Below are positions 38,168 through 49,096 of a stretch of DNA of 60,000 nt, one piece after another; the stretch's first letter is position 1; each line of letters opens with the position of its first letter. Source of the DNA: Glandiceps talaboti (lineage: Eukaryota > Hemichordata > Enteropneusta > Spengelidae). A model generated the notes under the pieces. The model had not been told where the DNA came from. It saw only the letters and a list, made by a program, of their open reading frames with translations, and made no database searches. A program made the translations under genes and the position numbers. The DNA is taken from assembly GCF_964340395.1 (NCBI RefSeq), contig NC_135565.1, positions 8,824,242-8,884,241 on the forward strand, read 5' to 3'.

Positions 38168-39769
38168 CAATATTATTGCTTTTGGTGTCGACTCTATGTT
38201 CTGATTGAAGCCATATCAGATTTGCAAGAATTAGACTAGATAATTTGACACATTCAGATTCTAGGGCTAATCTTTACAGCTACTATTTTTTGAACTCCAA
38301 ATCGTCATTTGTACACACCAACGGGATGCTATTGCAATGGGCTCAATATAAAGAAATAAGGCTCCGACATGGTCTTTTTTTGTCAAAAGACTTCACCAAG
38401 ACTGCTCGGCAGATTTGTATGAAACTTGATGTGTAAGTTGGTATAGAGATGTCTCCATGAAGGCTTGATTGCAGCAGTGTTTAAGTGATCTGAAGTGTTT
38501 TCTTGATTTTGTGGTAAAATAAAATGATCTTTGTGTCAGTTGCCCATCAGTGCCTTTGGCAGATTTTTTCGGAAGGTTCATCACTAATGTTAATATGCTG
38601 GTATAATGAAATTGCAATAAACTATCCAGTGAGAAAGGTATAACCCCTGGTTTTGACCAGTAAAGTCAACATATACATACCTGCCAATGCGTGTACCTGG
38701 ATTGCCAGAGGATGGTTTATTGCGTATCTATCTCACTATGATGTAGACATGTTTATTTGGTGAGGGTGGTGTCTGTTTTAGGAATTTGTTCAAATGAAAA
38801 TGATTGTCAAAAATGCTATTTTTGTTAGTTATGCTGTGTGCACCACTTCAAACTTGTGAATGCAATAAAAACAAACATGGTTAGAATTTTTTTGTTATAT
38901 TTTTTATTGCTCCATTTATGATTTTCTACCATATAAACCTAGGTGCCTGTCTCCAACATGTCTTGCTTCTGCACCTGTCACCAGACTGCCTTTAATAACA
39001 CAACTTATAGCCAGATAGAAAAAATATATATTCTAGCAAGTTACAATACAATTTTTATTGATGATGAAATACCAAACCTTCAAAATTGCTGGGCATCAAA
39101 TAAATTGATATAGATTTTCTGTTATTAATGTTGTGGAGAATTATTGATAATCAAATAAAGACTCAAATGAGTAATGGCATTGGTTGTAGTTGACATTATG
39201 CATATGCCTTGGGTGATACTTTGAGCACAGAGAATTTTGTCGATTATAAAGGGTGTGTAACAAGGATCAGATATGCATCATCCTATCAGTGAATAAGTTT
39301 ACATCATTTATTACAAATCTTAACACTGAAGTAAAACACTTTCTCTATGTGCCCCACTCATTCATATCAAGTGTAAAAGTATACTGTTTCAATTGATTTA
39401 TTTACAAGCCTGTAGCCTTTCTAATGAGGTCAATTAGCAAATGAAATTGTAGACTTACAAACTTGATATGGATGCTAAAAAGATTGTAGTAATTACAGGT
39501 GTCAAGTACATTGTCTACCACTACACACCCACACCCATTTGTCTCCAATTGACTTTATCTTGCCTAAACTGTTACCCCCAAATGTGTATTAAACCACCAT
39601 ATATTTCTGCCCCTTGACCACAGCAGTGGTGTCCTTTAGTGTAATAAGCAAACCATTATCACTAGAAAATGCGAAGGTAATAACTGTTTAATTGCATTAT
39701 TTTACCATATGTGAACCAGTAATGCATGCATATGTGTATGCGGCCTGTGCTTGGAAGAGTGTCCTGCGC
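38168..39769. other. AT-rich spacer, no gene recognised
   Basis: No conserved frame on either strand. It may include non-coding remains of the flanking LINE copies. Confidence 0.5.
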
Positions 39770-40040
39770 CTAGAGGTATGTTGTTAGACAGTACTCTACC
39801 AATTTTGTAAGAGCTGTTTTGGTAGTTGGTTGTTTATTTCCTCCAGTTCGGTAAAGTGTTTTTCGTTCAGACATGTCAATGTCAACTCTTGAAGTTGTGT
39901 TTCTTTTAATACCAATTAGATGGATAGTAGATGCTTGAACTGGAAGCTCATCACCTTGCAATGATAAAAACTGTTTGGGAGGATCCTGTCGAATTGGTAT
40001 CACTGAACTTTTGTTGAGGTTCACATCTACTATCTTTCAT
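39770..40040 (-). mobile_element. LINE RT C-terminal fragment
   Basis: Minus strand reads NLNKSSVIPIRQDP, then LSLQGDELPVQASTIHLIGI, then KRNTTSRVDIDMSERKTLY. This matches the thumb-proximal pattern of LINE RTs (N..KS.V..., G......HLGI.R........V..R...R.TLY.LMG.G.HG). The frame is lost after TLY, just before the expected LMGAGFHG-like motif. Orientation is opposite to the fragment at 37.9 kb, so this is a separate insertion. Confidence 0.65.
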
Positions 40041-40235
40041 TTGATGCTCTTCAAAGCTAAGGTACTTGGTAAGGTAGCAAGTGTGACCTATTGACCTTAG
40101 GATATGCAATGCTGTCTCATTCTCATTTACTGCTGTAGGTTTTTCTTATTTCTGACGTTGATGTAGAATGTTGTAGATGTTTCAGTTTACAAAGGGTGAT
40201 ATTATCTTGACATAGGGTGTACTTCATCACCTTCT

Positions 40236-40951
40236 CTACCAGACACATGCAAATGGGATGGCAACTTTAATAATGAATGTCAGGGAATTTATATCATATC
40301 GACAAATGGGGCATATGACAGCAGATGTTGCTGGCAGTACCCATTCGCGAAGGCACTCTCCACAAAATATGTGGCCACAGACAATCTGGATAGGCCCATC
40401 TAAAACTTCTTTGCAAATCGGGCATATAAATTCTCAAGAGATGTTATCAAAAATTGTCTGGGTGGATATTCATCTCGGTACAAGCTGAAGGAAGGAAACT
40501 CCGTCTTTTCAGAATCAATTCTATTGATGAGCTTTTCAATCTGATGGTGTCTGTCATTGATAGTGATGCACTGGCAGATACTGGTCGGGATGGAGTTGGC
40601 TTTAGTCTTGTTGATGTGGAATTAATTTGATATTGGTTGGTTGACTTTTTGTAGTCTTCCCCTTTTTTTTGTACAAGTCTGTGCAAATAGTAGAGTCACC
40701 AGTTCTAGAATGTATTGACAATTCCTACAATTTTTCATTAACTATGTATGTTTTTCCATACAACATTACAGCCTTTCCATGCAAAAGTTTCTTCTTACAT
40801 TTGTCACAAAATATTGACGGCCCGGATTGACGGGTGCACTCCTTCTATGTTAGTAGCAACATTTAAATTAAACACATTCAGAATGTCACCTAAATAATCC
40901 TTGACGTAATACTTTCGACACGTTTTGCTATTTAAATTCGCAAAACAAAAC
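40236..40951 (-). pseudogene. RAG1 N-terminal-region-like relic (zinc-binding segment plus RING)
   Basis: Minus strand. After a TTGCATTGCAG acceptor (exon start 40951) the frame reads FCFANLNSKTC, DYLGDILNVFNLNV, then EGVHPS; a one-base frame change then gives SIFCDKCKKKLLHGKAV. This parallels the vertebrate RAG1 stretch with a .I..VF.I.V....IHP..FC..C core. About 120 codons later (frame 40433-40236) lies a canonical C3HC4 RING: FICPICKEVLDGPIQ, VCGHIFCGECL and ICPICRYDI, spaced C-x2-C-x11-C-x-H-x2-C-x2-C-x14-C-x2-C. RAG1 also has a RING in this relative position. A TGA lies just before the RING, a TAG follows KTYIVNEKL, and the frames differ, so the copy is dead. No RAG1 catalytic core was found nearby. 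Similar modules are known in invertebrate mobile elements. Confidence 0.65.
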
Positions 40952-42959
40952 CTGCAATGCAAAATAATGACATTTGTATAGAAATCAGAAGTCTAGTCCC
41001 GAGGGTGTTGACATTTTGAAACGGCTGCTCACAAAGGAGCCGGAGTAGTTGAAAATCTCGATATGAGAAACGATTTTGAAATTTACTAATTTGTAGCAAT
41101 ATTTGAACGTTATGCCTGTACTCACAATCACAATCACTCTGAACACAATAAACAAACACAGAAAACTATTTTCGTTTCCATTAAAATTAAAAAAAAATAT
41201 TTTATTAAGATCTTTAAAATTGGCTGATTATTATATATCACCAAAATTATCTGATCAAAGCAACAAGAATCTTCGATCACTCGCTGATCGACAACGTAAG
41301 GACTCCCAAGCGGGCCAGCCATTGCAGTTCATTCATAAATAAGAGCTTTGATTTCAGACGTCAGGGTGTTCCCTGTTCACGAGCGTGACCTTTCCATATA
41401 AGGTAATGTGGTGGCGGGAAAGGATTGAGAACACTAGCAATACGTCATGAGAATCTATATTCCAAATACCTAATCACGCGAAACCCCGCGTGAAATTTTA
41501 AATGACGTTTTCCGCGCATGGGCACACTATCTTTCAAGATCTCACGCGACTAAGACGTGCATCAGGGGAAACAAATACAAAGGACACGTTGATCATGACC
41601 GAGACCCTCAGTTTGAACAGAATTCTTATCTGTAACAGATAATTTATTCTTACCAGCTGCCTTATCGGCCTGCGGAAAAGATTCTTCACTATCACCAAAT
41701 ATTTCCATTTCAGACAACATCTGCACTCAATGTCTGCCTAGTAACAAGACTATATATAGAACAACAACAGAACAATGGATCACTGGCACAAAGTTATAAC
41801 AATGTTGCAAAACTTGCACTTTCGCGATTTTTCAGAACAAGGGCAAAGGGCGACCCAATTTTAAATCCCATCGTTTGCTGGAAAACACTCGCCTTGAAGT
41901 CTCGCCTGAAGATGAAAATTGTATAAAATACTACACCACAATGCCCAAGAAAACCAATGTAAACGGTATATAGTGCAACCTTGCCTCCGATAACCGTGAA
42001 TAGATCGTTACGGCCGTTCGTTTAGATTGTGTGCGAGAACAGAACAAACACATGTAAAATGCGTCTACAGAATGCACTGGTTGCCACACCAAACGTGCAG
42101 GGGAAAAGGAAAAACCCTGGATTAACTCGATAAAAAAAATCTACCTCACAGAGGTGTATAGGGAAATATTTCTACAATGGAAGAAATCGGTTTTAACCGA
42201 AATAGAAGGAAAATAGAGGTAAGCAATTGAGATTAGTTCACGAGCACCAGAAATACGCTGTTCACTGCATGCATGCCTTGGACTGGAGCAGTGGTTGTCC
42301 ATGGTTACCAGACTCACGTGACCAAGTCTCCGCCTCCCAGCACCTGACTGACATACCAAAATAGTCGGATAACTGCACCTGAGAATCAGGGATCTGTTAC
42401 ATTTCTCAGCCAGATACTGATGACAGTATAGTACCAGCTGAACTTTGAGACAGCACCTTTTCTTTATTTATCTCAGTCCTTTTCTTTTTCTTCTTCTGAA
42501 TTTCAACTTGTAAAGCCTTTACAGGTGCATGCAACATATCCCTGTCACGAACCTGAATGGAACTCTTGGGCTGGAGTCAAAATTTACAGTGGGGTGGGGG
42601 GGGGCATGAAAAAAATTGAGGGTTCAAAAGGGGGGGGGCATGAAAGTTCTGATTGTCCGAAAGGGGGCCCGAAATATTTTGCCCATGATTTGAACCAAAT
42701 TAAACCTCAGGAGCAGTCGTTTACCGAGTAAATTAAAATTAATGGACTGAAGATATCGAGGACAATCCAATGAATGTACTTGTGACTTGGAAATTTTACT
42801 ATATCTGACGAAGTACAATGTATTTGCGAATGTTCCTAAGCAAAACATGTGATATATGATATACTCAATACCAAAAGTAATAGCATAGCAAGATACCATA
42901 TTCTTACACCAAGTAAATGATGTGATACGCGACCGTGTAGTGGTTAACAATATTGTCAA
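40952..42959. other. Spacer with one candidate minus-strand exon
   Basis: A minus-strand ATG at 41720 starts MLSEMEIFGDSEESFPQADK and runs into a GTAAGA donor at 41653, leaving 67 nt in phase 1. This could be a first exon for the minus-strand material below it, but no downstream junction fits. The rest, including G-run-rich 42590-42670, shows nothing recognisable. Confidence 0.35.
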
Positions 42960-43060
42960 GGTGTTCCTTCAAGACGTTCACAGCTCTTTCCTGTCGATCT
43001 TCGCCCATCTCGTCATCGTCCATTTACTGTTTATTGTCTATTTCCCCAAGGCTCTTTCCT

Positions 43061-43700
43061 TTATATTTGCTGTTTGTACCACTTTCCATTGCTAGTAAAC
43101 AATTTGCTAATTTGTACAGCCTGTGCTATACTCTCCTGTTGTCTATAAATGTCGAGATGGGTTGGTATGTTGTGACCCAGGAATTTGGCAAAGTTATCAA
43201 GCTCATTACTATTTAAGTTCAGGATTTGGCACATGGTCGTGACATGATTTCTCATTCGTGTTGATCTCAGTGCTTCAGGGTTAGATGCCCCACATTCATT
43301 GACACATGAGCTCAGGCAATCTGTACCTCAATAATATTGGTGCTGCAAACCATTGCATTGGGATTAGCGAAGAAATATGGGTTGTCGGTGACTCCAACGC
43401 TGTGTCGTTTACTCTACCAGGTCCAGTAACTTTATACTTTTGTAGTATGTTGGTGTTAGGAGAAGTGATACTTTGCCTCCCTTTTTCCCTCTGGTTTAAA
43501 TTCTTGTGAAGTATTTCATGAGTATCTGCTCTGTAGGGCTCAGACTAGCCATGATATCATCACTTGCTGGTATTCCATCTCTGCGTTGATGTGTCAAGCA
43601 GCAGCTTAGACACTTTACCACTACATCTTTGATTAAAGGTGATCAAAGCCGTTAAAGTTAATTGACATAGTCGTCCCCATAATTGAACTGTGGCAGGATT
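43061..43700 (-). pseudogene. Tyrosine-recombinase C-terminal domain relic
   Basis: Minus strand, three frames. About 43690-43590: TVQLWGRLCQLTLTAL then ITFNQRCSGKVSKLLL. About 43500-43340: an unclear linker. 43300-43061: CGASNPEALRSTRMRNH, then NELDNFAKFLGHNIPTHLDI and YRQQESIAQAVQISKLF. The residues fit a tyrosine recombinase: a first Arg near FNQR, R-x-x-H in MRNH, His in LGHN, and Tyr in IYRQ. Proteins with LRKH...NELD..ANF.GHD...H..FYRLPE are frequent in invertebrate genomes as transposon-borne recombinase-like genes. Frameshifts separate the parts, so it is dead. It has opposite orientation to the Crypton-type N-terminal piece at 34 kb and is unlikely to be the same copy. Confidence 0.6.
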
Positions 43701-44813
43701 GGTCAGTTCATCAATACAATGCAATATCTGCTTTGATATATATTCGTGTAGTTTCTGTTAATCATCGGATGATGGTAGGATTCCACCGTGCTTCTCGGAT
43801 AGTCACCAGTGCTGTGGTCGACAGTTCTGAATGCCATAACGATTGGTTTAATATTTTTGGGAATGTTCAACCTGAAAACACAGATTTGGTTGGCATTTTG
43901 CTGTGGCAGCAATGGGATGTCAAAATCATAAAATAACACACAAAGTTAGATAATACAATGAGTCAATGTAAAATTGTCACAGTCCCTTTTAATTCTTCTC
44001 CAATGCGAATGACTCGCGCCCTCTACGTGATGATGGCAGTTATTTCCCACAATCTCAATCTCTGTGTACGTATGGGTCTAGGCGCGTTTTATTTCTATCA
44101 ACTTAAATACTATTTTACCGGTAAATTGGTGGCCTGTCTATTTGCTATCACAACATTCCTTCATTATGTGCTGTCAACATGCTTTTCTTATATCCCAGGG
44201 ACTTGGAAGCAAAGCTTAGCATGTTGTATCAGGTAGCCTAGTATCGGGGCCTGGTTGTCAACAAATAGGGTGAACTTAGTTTTATATAGATGAACTAAAA
44301 TTAAACTGCTTGGTAGCCAGCATGCCTCCCTCTAGAGTTCTACCCTTTATGATTACAAATATAAACGTTACGTCAACAAGTAACCTATCGACTTTGGGAT
44401 GAATTTTTTGTCTCGTAAACATGCACAATTTTACGAGACATGCCATGTACATCTACCTTGCCTTCGTGTTTTCGGCCACACATTTATTGCAAATGGGACA
44501 TTTTTACGTGATATTATTTCTTATTATTTGACAACTCCTCAGCACAAATATTATACAAAATAGAATATTTTGTGAATTTGAGTAATTTGGCGAGGATGTA
44601 AGTCTTCATTAGCACAATAATGACTTTTGGATTACGTTACTGCAATTAACGTTGACTGAAGTCAATTTTACCTAAGGTCAATGGTTAGCAGTCACGTGAC
44701 ATCAAATCCTAATCTCCTAAGCATGTAATGATGTACACTAAAGTACACTGTATGTCGATTGTAAAGATTTACACATAAGAGGAAAATATGCTCGCATTTA
44801 AACTTTGACATTA
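43701..44813. other. Spacer, no recognised gene
   Basis: Open frames on both strands (for example 43733-43936, 43958-44236 plus and 43939-43703 minus) match no domain I know. The minus-strand one could be the upstream part of the recombinase relic. Confidence 0.4.
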
Positions 44814-45080
44814 AGGGACTGGACACAAATAACAATTGCAAGGGGGTGTTTTTCAGAAGTACAGTGCGTGGAAAAAAGTTTATCGCGCCCCCATAACCTT
44901 GCGCACAAATTACTGAACCCTGCCCTACTCTCTCGTTGAATATATGTGATCAAAAATATCATGCCATAAAAATAGTGACTCCTTCCCACACTTGTATGTA
45001 AAATGGTGATTCTTCTAACCATCCACGCACCCCTTAAAACACCATCCCAGTCCTTTGTTGTACATTTGTGTCCAGTCCCT
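44814..45080. mobile_element. 267-bp MITE with perfect 17-bp terminal inverted repeats
   Basis: agggactggacacaaat (44814-44830) is the exact reverse complement of atttgtgtccagtccct (45064-45080). Similarity continues imperfectly inward for about 60 bp: GGTGTTTTT against GGTGTTTT, and GTGCGTGG in both arms. There is no coding capacity. Flanks are tta on the left and aat on the right, so the target-site duplication is unclear and a superfamily cannot be assigned. Confidence 0.8.
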
Positions 45081-46257
45081 AATTACGCTGCATTCCGGTT
45101 GTACTTTATAGTGTATGCGCGCGTAAGTAACATATTCCCACATTGAACTTTGACATTATGTGACCTCAAAGTAATGTATAGCCGTTGAAATTCTGACGAC
45201 CGGTAATTTTGTCATCAATCCCACAGTGGACAATGAAAGGAAGAAACATTCAATTGTATTGGTCAACGTTTGTTTATTTCTTTGTATACCGTGTCGTCAA
45301 ACTCACTGTACAATAACAGTGATTAATAGACACGTGAAAGTCACTTGATTATGTCTACTCTGCATGATGCAACCAATTTCATTTCAAAGTAAATTTTAGG
45401 AAATTGCGATCATTATCAAACACCCTCTAATTTGCATATTTATGTTTGTTTGAATTCGCAGGGACAGTTCATATATATGAAGTTACATCGAGCGCTTTGC
45501 AAAAAGTGATCTCCATATGGATATAATGCACTTTCGTAAACGTGTCAACGGATGTCAATTATTTTGGTGTGACAGGTATTGAAAATATAATCAGTGAAAT
45601 GCATGAACAGGCACAAGTTCTTGGTGCAGGCTTACTACTATTTACAGATGCACCTGTTGCCATGGCAATAAAAGTGTCTCTTCTCGAGTTTGCTATCTGG
45701 AATATAAATTGGCGAATGAAAAACTTCTGAATTCGGTGCTTCATGGCAGAATGAATTCATGGGATTTAACTCGTGATGTTGCTGTCAGTGCTTCAATACT
45801 AAGCAATAGTGGACGTCGTCTGTATTAATATGTCTAGCGAAAACTTTGAAAAGGTAGACAGCGCGAGTTAATATCACATACAATATAATTTGAATAACAT
45901 TCCTACTGTAAAATACCTATACCTTCAAATATTCACAAAACTAACAAGGGTTCATTGAAATCGTTTTTCTGTGACAAGACAATTCTATCAACTGATCTAG
46001 TATAGAAATGAACAATAACAACATGTGATGCCCGAGCATGAGTCACATGTGTCTGGTCACATGACTATTAAGGCACGGCTGGCCTTTTATGTTCCATGAC
46101 CCTTGTATTATATATATTGTTCAGGTACCAAAGACGATTGTAAATATATACTCCCCTGCACAGATGGGTTTTTATCATAAACAAGTCTGCCTTTCAATAG
46201 AGCGGGTCTATCTACATCGAGTAACGTTGCAGTGTTTCTTTGCTTGAGTGCGTCGAC
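45081..46257. other. Upstream flank of gene C
   Basis: No coding exon recognised. The last few hundred bases before 46258 should contain the promoter and 5' UTR of gene C. tatatatat near 46110-46120 is AT-rich but not a convincing TATA box. Confidence 0.5.
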
Positions 46258-48327
46258 ATGCAATCCACGGTGTTCCTCGGTACGCTGGTTCTGATCCTAG
46301 CGGTGAGTGTAGACGGTGAGCCGCTAGTCTACGATCAAGGTGTCCAGAAGCCACACATCGTATTTGTTGCAATCGACGATTTAGGTAAGCCATAGAAATA
46401 ATGTCACTATAAGTCAATAACCTCTGGTTCTTTGTTAAAGTAAATGCTGCCTTTAACTCGATACGGTCAATTACAAAAATGGCAAATTTGCAGGGACTGA
46501 CTTTATTGCCGTTTGACGAGTTTAGATGCAAGGTTCCACACAACCCGATGATTTCAAAAATACGATGATACAAATTATGCTTTAATTCAATGTTTTCATT
46601 CGATTTAATTCATTGTAAACGCAACAATAGTGTACTGTAGGTAGTGGTGAAGATCATGACTATGTCAGTTTGAAAGCTTATAATAATGCATTAATAAACC
46701 GACTTCCATAACATTGTAAAGGTACAAATTATGTATTTCTGATATCAAAATTGGCCTGGATAATTCCACGAGGAAATTCGTCACATAAAAAAATATTCTC
46801 AATATAGAACCGATATATGTGACTTTGCTATTGTATAGCCATGTACATACATAATATACATGAATTATTTGAATTTGCCAATGTAAATATCACCATACGA
46901 TTCAACTATTGACGGAATTCTTGGTACTCTATGTGTCTGTGAGTTTTTATTACCCTATGCAAACACGTTTCCTATCTCTTTGAACTGTTTCAAGGCTGGA
47001 ATGACATCGGTTACAATAACCCTGACATCATGACGCCGACCTTAGATAAGTTGGCCAGCGAGGGCGTCATCCTGAACCAGTCCTACGTCCAACCGCTGTG
47101 CACTCCGTGAGTCAACATTCTAATTTCGTACCTGTTTCTGTTTCTGTTTTGCGTATATCTAAAGTGAGATAAGGGTATTTTATCTAGAGTAAGGTGAATT
47201 GATGTTATGTAATAAAAATGAAGATTGTGAATATTGTAGAATAGGATATGTTCGGTACTAGAGATGTAAACATCTGCTCTTCATCTTCGTTGGTAAGGCA
47301 ATGCCCTTTTTACTGGAATGGTAGTGTATGCTACGTAGGCAACAGAAGAGCTAGGTCAGGCGACGTCCGACAATGTAGTCAGTTTTGATGTGTGCTATGT
47401 GTGAGTTAGTATCAACGTCACTGTTTTTATTTCAGAACACGTGCTGCCTTTATGACGGGTTATTTTCCATTTCGAGTTGGTCTTCAGGTAAGTGAAATGA
47501 TGACGTAATCTCACAGTTATCCAACATATAAATAATGTGGTCAAATCATGGATTGCAATCGTTTGGATTCATGAACCTTTTGACACATGTACAGGTACTC
47601 GAAGCACCATCTTTAATATATACACAAACATGGGTTGTTATATTTCTTTTTGTGAAAATACCTTCCACTGTTGCACACACACAACCAAGCAATTGCCATA
47701 CATACTGAAATGGAGGGTTTTCTCTTAGCGCATATGCACTTTATGTTCCCTGGTGTGAACTATAATGTCATATAATCACAATCACATGCTAAGCATGAAT
47801 TAACGTTATATTTTTCATGTTCAAAAGTTATGACTATGCGATTCTTTTGTTTTTAGCATAAAACCTTAGATCGGGCAGAGCCAGCTGGTTTGCCGTTGAA
47901 TTTCACATTGTTACCACAGAGATTAAAGGAACACGGATACACAACATACATGATTGGAAAGTAAGTAAATAAATGCCAAAAGACATCAACATATTGATAC
48001 ATTCTATTTGCTCGCCCAACTGACATTTTCATACAGGTGAGGTGTGTACACTTCATTTAATTAATATAAATCCCACGACAAGGTAAAATAAGCTGTCTGT
48101 ACCGAATATCTTTTCATGATTTTGTTGTAGATAATGCTTTATATGTTTTAATGTTCAATCGGGAAGTGTCACTGTAATTCATGTATAGGTAACGTTTGAA
48201 CTTATTTGATGTTTGGTTCATTAGCATTGGTTGCAATACTCTCCGAACGTGACAATGTTCAATCTTTCCCTTGTCATGAGCTAACTTGGTCTAGTAAACA
48301 GTCAACAGTTGGAAGAATCTTAAGATT

Positions 48328-48385
<58 letters not shown>

Positions 48386-49039
48386 CCAACCAATCAATCA
48401 ATCAGTCGGTCGGTCGGTTGGTTTTTCAATCAATCAAATAATCAATCAATTTACATTGACGAAGTCATAGTCACTATGATCGTAATTAATTTATATCTGA
48501 CATGATTTTGTTTTTCATAGATGGCATTTAGGGTATTGTAAATACGCGTATACTCCAAATGCACGTGGTTTTGATCATTTCTATGGATTCTACAATACTG
48601 AGGAGGCCTACTATAACCATTCTATAGGTAAGTACTTATAGGTTTTATATGTCAAATCATTAACACCACATCGAGCCATTCTCATCGAAAAAGTAAATAT
48701 GTGAATTAAGCATGGATTAAGAGAACAGATTTACCTCTGCTGTGTCCAAGATGTTTGGAAAGAAATGTAAATATTATCCTGAAATCGTATCTCTGGTATC
48801 TCTTAACATAAATCTAGCAAGTGTATATCTAATGTTTATCTATATCTATGCATAGATACATCTTTTTGTGTTAAAAATCAATGACTTCTTTTGTTTGATT
48901 GTCTGTAGGTGGCTATCTTGACCTTAGAGAAGACATGACAGGGGATTTTAATGAAAATGGTATATACTCTTCAGTGAGTAACATCATCATTAATTTCCGA
49001 CTTAAATTGATTTCAATCAACTATATATATATGCATCTA

Positions 49040-49096
<57 letters not shown>

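Noticed and set aside
42525-42731. Gly-rich open frame
   Set aside because: Driven by G-runs at 42590-42670; no homology and no splice context.
46208-46573. Minus-strand open frame of 121 codons
   Set aside because: It is antisense to gene C exon 1 and its intron; the sense strand carries the signal peptide and ADDLG-type motif with a donor site.
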